A stretch of DNA of 64,000 bases from Segnochrobactrum spirostomi (GTDB lineage Bacteria; Pseudomonadota; Alphaproteobacteria; Rhizobiales; Segnochrobactraceae), in assembly GCF_009600605.1 (NCBI RefSeq), contig NZ_VWNA01000001.1, positions 2,404,501 to 2,468,500 on the forward strand. The letters are read 5' to 3'. The translations under genes were made by a program, and so were the position numbers. This document shows positions 54,189-64,000 of the stretch, piece after piece. A model generated the notes under the pieces. It searched no databases. It saw only the letters and a program-made list of their open reading frames with translations, and was not told the origin of the DNA. The stretch's first letter is position 1, and every line of letters begins with the position of its first letter.

Positions 54189-55676
54189 TCACGCCGCCAT
54201 CGTCGCCTCGACGGCGCGGCGCCAGCGCGCATATTTGGCCGTTCGCGTCGTCTCGTCGAGAGCCGGTAGGAAGCGCCGCTCCAACGCCCAGGTCGCGGCG
54301 AAGGCGTCGGGGTCCGGATAGAGCCCGGCTTCGAGGCCGGCGAGATAGGCGGCGCCGAGCGCCGTCGTCTCCCGCACCACCGGCCGGTCCACCGGAGCGC
54401 CCAGAATGTCGGCGAGGAACTGCATCGTCCAGTCGCTCGCCGTCATGCCGCCGTCGACCCGGAGCACGCCTTCCGCCGTGGCGTCCTTCCAGTCGGCGTG
54501 CATCGCTTCGAGGAGATCGCGGGTCTGGTAGCCGACGCTTTCGAGCGCGGCGCGGGCGAATTCGGCCGGGCCGGAATTGCGGGTGAGACCGAACACGGCG
54601 CCGCGGCAATCCGGCCGCCAATAGGGCGCGCCGAGGCCGGTGAAGGCCGGCACCAGCACGAGATCCTGCGCCGGGTCCGCCTTCTCGGCGAGGGGATGGG
54701 TCTCGGCGGCGTGGCGGATGATCTTGAGGCCGTCGCGCAGCCATTGCACCACCGCGCCGGCAATGAAGATCGAGCCTTCGAGGGCATAGGTGGTGCGGCC
54801 CTTGAGGCGGTAGGCGATGGTGCCGAGGAGGCGGTTCTTCGAGGCGACGAGGTCGTCGCCGGTGTTGAGGAGCGCGAAGCAGCCCGTTCCATAGGTCGAT
54901 TTCAGCATGCCGGGGCGGAAGCAGGCCTGACCGACCGTCGCCGCCTGCTGATCGCCGGCGACGCCGAGAATCGGGATCGCCCGGCCGAACAGATCGGGGC
55001 GCGTGGTGCCGTAGGGCGCCGCGCAATCGCGCACCTCGGGCAGCATCGCCATCGGCACGCCGAACGCGGCGCACAAGGCCTCGTCCCAGCGCCCCTCGCG
55101 GATGTCGTAGAGCATGGTGCGGGCGGCATTGGTGGCGTCGGTCGCGTGGACGGCGCCGTCGGTCAGCTTCCAGATCAGGAAGCAGTCCACGGTACCGAAG
55201 GCGAGCTCGCCGCGTCGGGCCCGCTCGCGCGCGCCTTCGACATGGTCGAGCAGCCATTTGATCTTGGTCGCCGAGAAATAGGGATCGATCAGAAGGCCGG
55301 TCTTGGCGGAGATCTCCGGTTCGAGGCCGTCCGCCTTGAGGCGGGCGCAGAGATCGGCGGTGCGGCGGTCCTGCCAGACGATGGCGCGGTGGATCGGCTC
55401 GCCGGTCGCCCGGTCCCAGATCACCACCGTTTCGCGCTGGTTGGTGATGCCGATCGCCGCGATGTCGGCGCCGGTGAGGCCGGCCTGCTCGATCGCGGCA
55501 CGCGCGGTGCCGGCGACGCTCGACCAGAGGTCCGCCGGGTCGTGCTCGACCCAGCCGGAGGCCGGGAAATGCTGCGGGAATTCCTGCTGGGCGACGGCCT
55601 TGAGGCGCATCGCGGCGTCGAACAGGATCGCCCGCGACGAGGTGGTGCCCTGATCGATGGCGAGGATGTGCGTCAT
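54189..55676 (-). CDS. glpK: Glycerol kinase
   Basis: Phosphorylates glycerol to glycerol 3-phosphate using ATP. The 495 residues match family length. [18 protein letters not shown] opens the actin-like fold, [20 protein letters not shown] and [15 protein letters not shown] are glycerol-kinase blocks, and [17 protein letters not shown] the C-terminal signature. The ATG at 55676 has AGGTGGA at nine bases; a GTG at 55688 is also in frame. It is on the same strand as the glycerol ABC importer operon, with a repeat-bearing gap in between, and the dehydrogenase gene follows at 46 bases. Confidence 0.97.
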   Translation of the reverse strand: MTHILAIDQGTTSSRAILFDAAMRLKAVAQQEFPQHFPASGWVEHDPADLWSSVAGTARAAIEQAGLTGADIAAIGITNQRETVVIWDRATGEPIHRAIVWQDRRTADLCARLKADGLEPEISAKTGLLIDPYFSATKIKWLLDHVEGARERARRGELAFGTVDCFLIWKLTDGAVHATDATNAARTMLYDIREGRWDEALCAAFGVPMAMLPEVRDCAAPYGTTRPDLFGRAIPILGVAGDQQAATVGQACFRPGMLKSTYGTGCFALLNTGDDLVASKNRLLGTIAYRLKGRTTYALEGSIFIAGAVVQWLRDGLKIIRHAAETHPLAEKADPAQDLVLVPAFTGLGAPYWRPDCRGAVFGLTRNSGPAEFARAALESVGYQTRDLLEAMHADWKDATAEGVLRVDGGMTASDWTMQFLADILGAPVDRPVVRETTALGAAYLAGLEAGLYPDPDAFAATWALERRFLPALDETTRTAKYARWRRAVEATMAA

Positions 55677-55742
55677 GGGGAAATCCACCTGAAGTTTCCC
55701 GGGAGAGCGCCCGGAGCATGGCGTGTCACCGGCCTCGCCCTT

Positions 55743-55898
55743 CTGCCCTCTCCCCGCGCGGGGTGACTATGGCGCGTAGGGCCGGATCAGGGGTGTTCGA
55801 ACCCACTCCTCGTCATCCCCGCCCTTGTGGCGGGGACCCGGAGCCATGAGCGCGGGGATCGCCGCCCCTGGGTCCCGGGGACAAGCCCGGGGATGACC
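55743..55898. repeat. Palindromic repeats, families A and C side by side
   Basis: The family A copy is at 55743-55794 (CTCTCCCCGCGCGGGG, then GGGCCGGATCAGGGG). The family C copy is at 55811-55898 (GTCATCCCCGCCCTTGTGGC, then GCCGCCCCTGGGTCCCGGGG and GGGGATGACC). They fill much of the 395-base gap between glpV and glpK; no gene is seen in the rest. In a transcript they would form strong stems that may separate expression of the importer from the kinase. Confidence 0.78.
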
Positions 55899-56071
55899 GC
55901 AGAGAGGTCACGCGGGGCGCCCCACACGCAAGGGCGATGCGCGTGAGGGCGATGGGCGTGAGGGCCGTGTGCGGAAGCGCCGAAAGCGTCTCCGGCAAGG
56001 CGGCGAGGCGGGCCGGCGTATCGCCGGTCCGCCTCGGGTTCATTCAGTCCGGTCGGATCACTCCTGCCGGA

Positions 56072-57811
56072 TCACTCTTGCCAAGACTTGATCAGCTGGT
56101 CGTAATCGACGGTGACCGGCTTGTCCTTCTCGTTGGCGAGCGGGAGCTGCGGCGCGAGCTGGCCGTGCTCGACGGCGTACTTATTCCACCATTCGAGGTC
56201 GTGCTTGGCGGCGAGCTTCGGCCCGATATCGCCCTGGACGCCCGAGCGCTCGATGCGCTGAAGCACCTTCTCCTGCTCGGCGCAGAGCGAATCCATCGCC
56301 TCCTGCGGGGTCTTGGCGCCGGAGGCGGCGTCGCCGATGTTCTGCCACCAGAGCTGAGCGAGCTTCGGATAATCCGGCACGTTGGTGCCGGTCGGGGTCC
56401 ACTGCACGCGGGCCGGAGAGCGGTAGAACTCGACGAGGCCGCCGAGCTTCGGCGCGCGCTCGGTGAAGCTCTTGTCGCGGATGGTGCTCTCACGGATGAA
56501 GGTGAGGCCCACGTGCGACTTCTTCACGTCCACGGTCTTCGAGGTGACGAACTGGGCATAGAGCCAGGCCGCCTTGGCGCGATCGACCGGGGTCGACTTC
56601 ATCAGCGTCCAAGACCCCGCGTCCTGGTAGCCGAGCTTCATGCCCTCCTTCCAATAGACGCCGTGGGGCGAGGGGGCCATGCGCCACTTCGGGGTACCGT
56701 CCGCGTTCACGACCGGCAGGCCGTCCTTCACCATGTCGGCGGTGAAGGCGGTGTACCAGAAGATCTGCTGGGCGATCTCACCCTGGGCCGGCACCGGGCC
56801 GGATTCGCCGAAGGTCATGCCCTGGGCCGAGGGCGGCGCGTAGGCCTTCAGCCAGTCGAGATATTTCTTGATCGAGTAGACGGCGGCCGGGCCGTTGGTG
56901 TCGCCGCCGCGATCGACGCACGAGCCGATCGGACGATCGTGATCGTCGACCCGGATGCCCCATTCGTCCACCGGCTTGCCGTTCGGCAGGCCCTTGTCGC
57001 CGTTGCCGGCCATCGACAGCCACGCGTCGGTGAAGCGCCAGCCGAGCGACGGGTCCTTCTTGCCATAGTCCATATGGCCGTAGACCTTCTTGCCGTCGAT
57101 CTCGCGACCGGTGAAGAACTCGGCGATGTCCTCGTAGGCCGACCAGTTGACCGGGACGCCGAGGTCGTAGCCGTACTTCGCCTTGAAGTCGGCCTTGTTC
57201 TTCGGGTCGGTGAACCAGTCGTAGCGGAACCAGTAGACGTTGGCGAACTGCTGGTCGGGAAGCTGGTAGAGCTTGCCGTCCGGAGCGGTGGTGAAGGACT
57301 TCCCGATGAAGTCGTTGACGTCGAGGCCGGGATTGGTGACGTCCTTGCCCTCGCCGGCCATCCAGTCGGTCAGGTCGCGGACCTGCTTGTAACGCCAGTG
57401 GGTGCCGATCAGGTCGGAATCGTTGATGTAGCCGTCGTAGATGTTCTCGCCGGTCTGCATCTGGGTCTGCAGCTTCTCGATCACGTCGCCCTCGCCGATG
57501 AGGTCGTGGGTGATCTTGATGCCGGTGATCGCGGTGAAGGCGGGCGCCAGCACCTTCGATTCATATTCGTGGGTGGTGATGGTCTCGGAGACGACCTTGA
57601 TCTCCATGCCCTGGAAGGGCTTGGCGGCGTCTATGAACCACTGCATTTCGGCTTCCTGATCGGCGCGCGAGAGCGTCGAAAGGGGGCCGATTTCCTTGTC
57701 GAGGAACGTCTTGGCGGCGTCCATGTCGGCGAAGGCGGGGCTTGCGGTGGCAAGGCCTCCCACGGCGAACAGGGCGAGCGCCATCGCGGTCGATGCGCGA
57801 AGCGGTTTCAT
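56072..57811 (-). CDS. glpV: Glycerol ABC transporter solute-binding protein
   Basis: A 579-residue periplasmic protein with a signal peptide at 1-29 (ASTAMALALFAVGGLATASP, cleavage after AFA). It is the glycerol-binding component of the importer known from Rhizobium leguminosarum, and large for a sugar-type binding protein, as in that system. Recognisable stretches are DMDAAKTFLDKEIGPLSTLS, MQTGENIYDGYINDSDLIG and GSWTLMKSTPVDRAKAAWLY. GGGAGGAGACAAGAACA precedes the start. It is the last of the transporter genes, after glpU. Confidence 0.92.
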   Translation of the reverse strand: MKPLRASTAMALALFAVGGLATASPAFADMDAAKTFLDKEIGPLSTLSRADQEAEMQWFIDAAKPFQGMEIKVVSETITTHEYESKVLAPAFTAITGIKITHDLIGEGDVIEKLQTQMQTGENIYDGYINDSDLIGTHWRYKQVRDLTDWMAGEGKDVTNPGLDVNDFIGKSFTTAPDGKLYQLPDQQFANVYWFRYDWFTDPKNKADFKAKYGYDLGVPVNWSAYEDIAEFFTGREIDGKKVYGHMDYGKKDPSLGWRFTDAWLSMAGNGDKGLPNGKPVDEWGIRVDDHDRPIGSCVDRGGDTNGPAAVYSIKKYLDWLKAYAPPSAQGMTFGESGPVPAQGEIAQQIFWYTAFTADMVKDGLPVVNADGTPKWRMAPSPHGVYWKEGMKLGYQDAGSWTLMKSTPVDRAKAAWLYAQFVTSKTVDVKKSHVGLTFIRESTIRDKSFTERAPKLGGLVEFYRSPARVQWTPTGTNVPDYPKLAQLWWQNIGDAASGAKTPQEAMDSLCAEQEKVLQRIERSGVQGDIGPKLAAKHDLEWWNKYAVEHGQLAPQLPLANEKDKPVTVDYDQLIKSWQE

Positions 57812-57877
57812 TGTTCTTGTCTCCTCCCGGATGCGGGTCTTCGCCGGGCCATCCCCCGGCGGGGCCGTCGCACCCCG

Positions 57878-58281
57878 TCACACCCAGCGGAAAACCGCCA
57901 CGGCGTAGACGAGGCAGAGAATCAGCGCCCCCCAAAGCGGTGCGCCGAACAGAGCGAGCCAGCCGATGCAGAGAAAGGCTGAGCCCAGAAGCGAGATGAA
58001 GAGGCGGTCGCCGCGCGTCGTCTCGATGCGCAGCACGCCGACGCGGGGAATCTCCGGAAACCGGATCGCGAGAACGGTGAAGATGATGAGGAGCGAGGCG
58101 ATCGCGTAGAAGAACAGCGCGATCGGCAGCGTCCAGGCCATCCAGCCGCCGGGGATCATCGGGCCGAACCAGTCGGTCGCGCCGTCCTTGGTGGGCACCG
58201 CGGCGATGAGCGCGCCGAGCGCGGCGAGGAGAACGAGGCCGACGACGACGTAGACGATCGGCCAACGACGGGTGGACGACA

Positions 58282-58282
<1 letters not shown>
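57878..58282 (-). CDS. glpU: DUF2160 membrane protein of the glycerol importer (GlpU)
   Basis: A 134-residue membrane protein with about four hydrophobic segments, two of them VVVGLVLLAALGALIAAV and GGWMAWTLPIALFFYAIASL. It is conserved in rhizobial glycerol importer operons in this position; its role is unknown, possibly assembly or stability of the permease. The start overlaps the glpQ stop by one base. Confidence 0.85.
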
Positions 58283-61096
<2,814 letters not shown>

Positions 61097-61108
61097 GGTG
61101 CGCTCCTC

Positions 61109-62203
61109 TCAGGCCGCGGCCGCGTAAGCCGCGGAGGCGACGAGGCCGCCGTCTTCGGCGAACACGTAGACGTGGGCCGGATCGAGCCAGACGGACAGGT
61201 CGCTCCCCGGCGCCCGGTCGTGGACGCCCGAGACGAGGCCGATCCAGCGGTCCGTGCCGTGGTCGAGGTGGAGGAAGGTCTCCGAGCCGGTGATTTCGGT
61301 GACCGAGACGCGGGTGCGGAATTCGAGCGCGCCGCCGATGCCGGCGGGGCGCGCGAGCTCGAGGTGGTTCGAGCGGAACCCGGCGAGATAGCGCCCGTCG
61401 CGCAGCCCGGCGAACGCGCCGGCGGCCTCGACGCTCTGCCCGTCGCCGAACATGATGCGACCGCCGGTGCGGGAAACCCGGACGAAATTCATCGGCGGGT
61501 CGCTGAACACGCGGGCGGTCAACGCGTCCTTCGGCTTGCGGTAGACCTCGGCGGTCGGCCCGAACTGGGTGACCCGGCCTTCCCACAGCGTCGCGGTGTT
61601 GCCGCCGAGGAGCAGCGCCTCCTCGGGCTCTGTCGTCGCATAGACGAAGATCGAGCCGGATTCGGCGAAGATGTTGGGGATTTCGGCGCGCAATTCCTCG
61701 CGCAGCTTGTAATCGAGGTTGGCGAGCGGCTCGTCGAGCAGGACGAGCCCGGCTTCCTTGACGAGGGCGCGGGCCAGCGCACAGCGCTGCTGCTGGCCGC
61801 CGGAGAGCTCGAGCGGCTTGCGGGCGAGCAGCGGCGTCAGCTTCAGGAGATCGGCCGCCTTGCGCACATCGCGGTCGATCTCGGCCGCGCTCTTGCGCAA
61901 CAGGCGCAGCGGCGAGGCGATGTTCTCGTACACGCTCATCGACGGGTAGTTGATGAATTGCTGGTAGACCATCGCGACCTTGCGGTCCTGCACCCGCTGG
62001 CCGGTCACGTCCTCGCCGTTCCAGCGCAGGCGGCCCGCGCTCGGCACCTCGAGACCCGCCATCAGCCGCATCAGGGTGGTCTTGCCCGACAAGGTCGGCC
62101 CCAGGAGCACGTTCATCGTCCCGCGCTCCAGCGTCAGATGCGTCGGATGAATGTGCGCCCGGCCGGCGACGGTCTTCGTCACCCCGTCCAATTCCAGCGC
62201 CAT
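61109..62203 (-). CDS. glpS: Glycerol ABC transporter ATPase GlpS, switch histidine replaced
   Basis: A 364-residue ATPase. Walker A is GPTLSGKTT (35-43), the signature LSGGQQQRCALARAL (133-147) is perfect, and Walker B is LVLLDEPLANLD. The switch histidine is missing: VYATTEPEEA has T191 where other importers have His. In a heterodimer with GlpT, the site using GlpT's Walker motifs and GlpS's signature is complete, while the other has two defects. GGGGAGGAAGAC precedes the ATG at 62203. It follows glpD by 20 bases. Confidence 0.92.
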   Translation of the reverse strand: MALELDGVTKTVAGRAHIHPTHLTLERGTMNVLLGPTLSGKTTLMRLMAGLEVPSAGRLRWNGEDVTGQRVQDRKVAMVYQQFINYPSMSVYENIASPLRLLRKSAAEIDRDVRKAADLLKLTPLLARKPLELSGGQQQRCALARALVKEAGLVLLDEPLANLDYKLREELRAEIPNIFAESGSIFVYATTEPEEALLLGGNTATLWEGRVTQFGPTAEVYRKPKDALTARVFSDPPMNFVRVSRTGGRIMFGDGQSVEAAGAFAGLRDGRYLAGFRSNHLELARPAGIGGALEFRTRVSVTEITGSETFLHLDHGTDRWIGLVSGVHDRAPGSDLSVWLDPAHVYVFAEDGGLVASAAYAAAA

Positions 62204-62223
62204 GTCTTCCTCCCCGCCGCCGA

Positions 62224-63788
62224 TTATTCGGCGGCTGCCTTCTTTCTTTCGGCCGCCATGAATGCATCGATGGCGACAACGTCTTCTGGCGCGAGGCGCA
62301 GCCCGAGCTTCGAGCGGCGCCACACCACGTCGGCGGCCTCCCGGGCATATTCGCGATCCATCAGCCACTTGAGCTCGGCTTCTGTCAGGGTCGCGCCGAA
62401 ATCGTGCCCGAGATCGGCCTTGTCGCGCGCCGATCCGAGGATCGTACGCGCTTCGGTGCCGTAGGCGCGAATGAGGCGCCCGGCCCAATAGGAATCGAGG
62501 AATGGATAATCGCGCCGCAAGCCCGCGATGAGCGCGGCGACCCCGTCGTGGGGAAAGTCGCCGCCCGGCAGCGGCACCCGTGCGGTCCAGGGTCCGCGAT
62601 CGTTGCCGAGGACGGGAGCGAGCTTCTCCATGGCGTGCTCGGCGAGGCGGCGGAAGGTGGTGATCTTGCCGCCGAACACGTTGAGCATCGGTGCCCCGGT
62701 GGTATCGAGGCTCAGTACATAATCGCGGGTCGCCGCGGTCGCCGACTTGGCGCCGTCGTTGTAGAGCGGGCGCACCCCCGAATAGGTCCACACCACGTCG
62801 GCGGCGGTGACCGGCCGTTCGAAATAGTCGCTCGCGAAGGCGCAGAGATAATCGCGCTCCTCGTCGGTGCAGCGGGCCTCCGCCGGCGCCCCCTTGTGGT
62901 CCTTGTCGGTGGTGCCGATCAGGGTGAAGTCCTGCTCGTAGGGGATCGCGAAGATGATCCGCCCGTCGGCGCCCTGGAAGAAATAGCAGCGGTCGTGATC
63001 GTAGAGCCGGCGCGTCACGATGTGGCTGCCGCGCACCAGCCGCACGCCTTCGGAGGAATTGATCCGCGCGACGTTGCGGATCACGTCCTCGACCCACGGG
63101 CCGCCGGCATTGACGAGGGCGCGGGCCTGGTAGGCCGTCCGCCCGTCTTCACCCTCGGTGACGATCGACCACAGACCGTCCTCGCGGCTCGCCGAGACGA
63201 CGCGGGTGCGGGTCAGGATGCGGGCGCCGCGGGCCTCGGCATCGCGGGCATTGAGCACCACGAGGCGGGAATCCTCGACCCAGCAATCGGAATATTCGTA
63301 GGCGTGGCGGAAGCTCTTCTTGAGCGGCTTGCCGGCCGGATCGCGGGCAAGATCGAGGGTGCGGGTCGCCGGCAGGATCTTGCGGCCGCCGAGGGTGTCG
63401 TAGAGGAACAGGCCGAGGCGGATCAGCCAGGCCGGCCGGCGGCCCTTCATCCACGGCATCACGGTCGACAGGAGCCGCGAGGTCGGCGTGTCGCTGTCGA
63501 AATGCATGCCGGCATGCCACGGCAGCACGAAGCGCATCGGCCAGGAGATGTGCGGCATGGCGACGAGCAACGTCTCGCGCTCCTCGAGCGCCTCGCGCAC
63601 CAGACGGAACTCGAAATATTCGAGATAACGCAGGCCACCGTGAAAGAGCTTGGTCGAGGAGGACGAGGTCGCCTGGGCGAGATCGCCCTGCTCGGCGAGG
63701 ACGACCGACAGGCCGCGGCCGGAGGCATCGCGCGCGATGCCGCAACCGTTGATGCCTCCCCCACGATGAAGATGTCGACCACGGACAC
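62224..63788 (-). CDS. glpD: Glycerol-3-phosphate dehydrogenase, frame broken near the start
   Basis: FAD enzyme that oxidises glycerol 3-phosphate to dihydroxyacetone phosphate at the inner membrane. From INGCGIARDASGRGLSVVLA onward the sequence is complete to the end, with SSSSTKLFHGGLRYLEYFEF and ALVNAGGPWVEDVI as family blocks. The first ten residues (SVVDIFIVG) are in another frame. The break is at a run of five G (63758-63762); one more G gives VGGGINGCG, the FAD-binding G-x-G-x-x-G. I read the gene as about 521 residues from a GTG at 63788, preceded by GGGAAGGG. A sequencing error is likely. It is the first gene of the glycerol operon. Confidence 0.87.
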
Positions 63789-63861
63789 CGTCGAAGCCCT
63801 TCCCGGACGCTCTTGTCGTTGTAGCCAACGTGCGACGAAAGCGCGGGGCGGTCAATGCGGA

Positions 63862-63911
63862 TTTTCGCTTTCGCGCCTTTTTGAAATTAAACGAACATAT
63901 TGCACTGCAAA
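63862..63911. promoter_or_regulatory. glpD promoter region with GlpR-like half-site
   Basis: This AT-rich stretch upstream of glpD holds TTTTCGCTTTCGC (63863-63875), resembling tandem TTTCG half-sites of DeoR-type regulators, and AACGAACAT (63890-63898), which is the complement of the GlpR half-site ATGTTCGTT. A small palindrome TTGCACTGCAA overlaps the right end. A GlpR gene would be expected just outside the window. The remaining bases to the right end show no gene. Confidence 0.4.
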
Positions 63912-64000
63912 AAGAGCGCGCGGTTTGTCGGGGACGCTTCGCACCTGCACGCTGAAATCCACCGCGGCGCAGCATGGAATTTGGGATGACAAGGGCGCCG

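Noticed and set aside
63900-63911. TTGCACTGCAA as a site for the LacI-type regulator of the ABC operon
   Set aside because: It shares TTGCAC with the site at 26304 but has a different spacer and lies before glpD; a chance match or part of a GlpR region is more likely.

Overview
The window is a high-GC (about 70%) chromosomal segment. It is almost certainly from an alphaproteobacterium, most likely of the order Hyphomicrobiales (Rhizobiales). Three things point there: the hisD / UPF0262 / low-molecular-weight phosphatase / maf / yacG gene order, a rhizobial-type glycerol ABC transporter operon (glpD-S-T-P-Q-U-V), and three families of GC-rich intergenic palindromes of the kind common in this group. 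No rRNA, tRNA, CRISPR array, integrase or insertion sequence was seen.

Layout. Positions 1-4.4 kb hold the end of a BenE-type benzoate permease, a pseudouridine catabolic pair (psuG-psuK) behind a large dyad operator, and an amidohydrolase. From 4.6 to 10 kb are a PhoX-type secreted phosphatase, a coupled class IV aminotransferase / sulfotransferase pair, glutathione synthetase and a GNAT acetyltransferase. From 10.2 to 17 kb is a housekeeping run: DUF2948, hisD, UPF0262, phosphatase, maf, yacG, a 59-residue antitoxin-like peptide, pyridoxal kinase, DUF429 and YnfA. From 17.2 to 26.2 kb lies amino-sugar and ABC-uptake territory: a ROK regulator, a ROK kinase and NagB-like pair, and a LacI regulator with a four-gene ABC importer whose first permease gene is one base out of frame. 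From 26.6 to 37.6 kb are a CgeB-like glycosyltransferase, a nucleotide cyclase, a cupin, arfB, an ammonia-lyase homologue without the MIO triad divergent from an APH-like kinase across a HutC-like operator, uvrC, and a TDT transporter divergent from a LysR regulator.

From 37.6 to 50.6 kb is the most unusual part. Nine genes on one strand encode a Rieske oxygenase, a complete dipeptide-type ABC importer, a CocE/NonD hydrolase, an MFS permease and a trimethylamine-dehydrogenase-like flavoprotein. A BetI-like TetR regulator is divergent across a 14-bp perfect palindrome. I infer an uncharacterised route for importing, hydrolysing and N-demethylating a quaternary-ammonium (betaine-like) compound.

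From 50.6 to 54.1 kb are a phosphopantetheinyl transferase, malate dehydrogenase, an XRE regulator and an iron-type alcohol dehydrogenase. From 54.2 to the right end are the glycerol genes: glpK, the solute-binding protein glpV, membrane proteins glpU, glpQ and glpP, the two ATPases glpT and glpS, and a frame-shifted glpD with a GlpR-like half-site upstream. The two glycerol ATPases carry complementary defects, which predicts an importer with one good and one degenerate ATP site. Both frame breaks in the window (permease at 22.55 kb, glpD at 63.76 kb) are one G short in a G run. That looks like homopolymer sequencing error, or less likely slippage.
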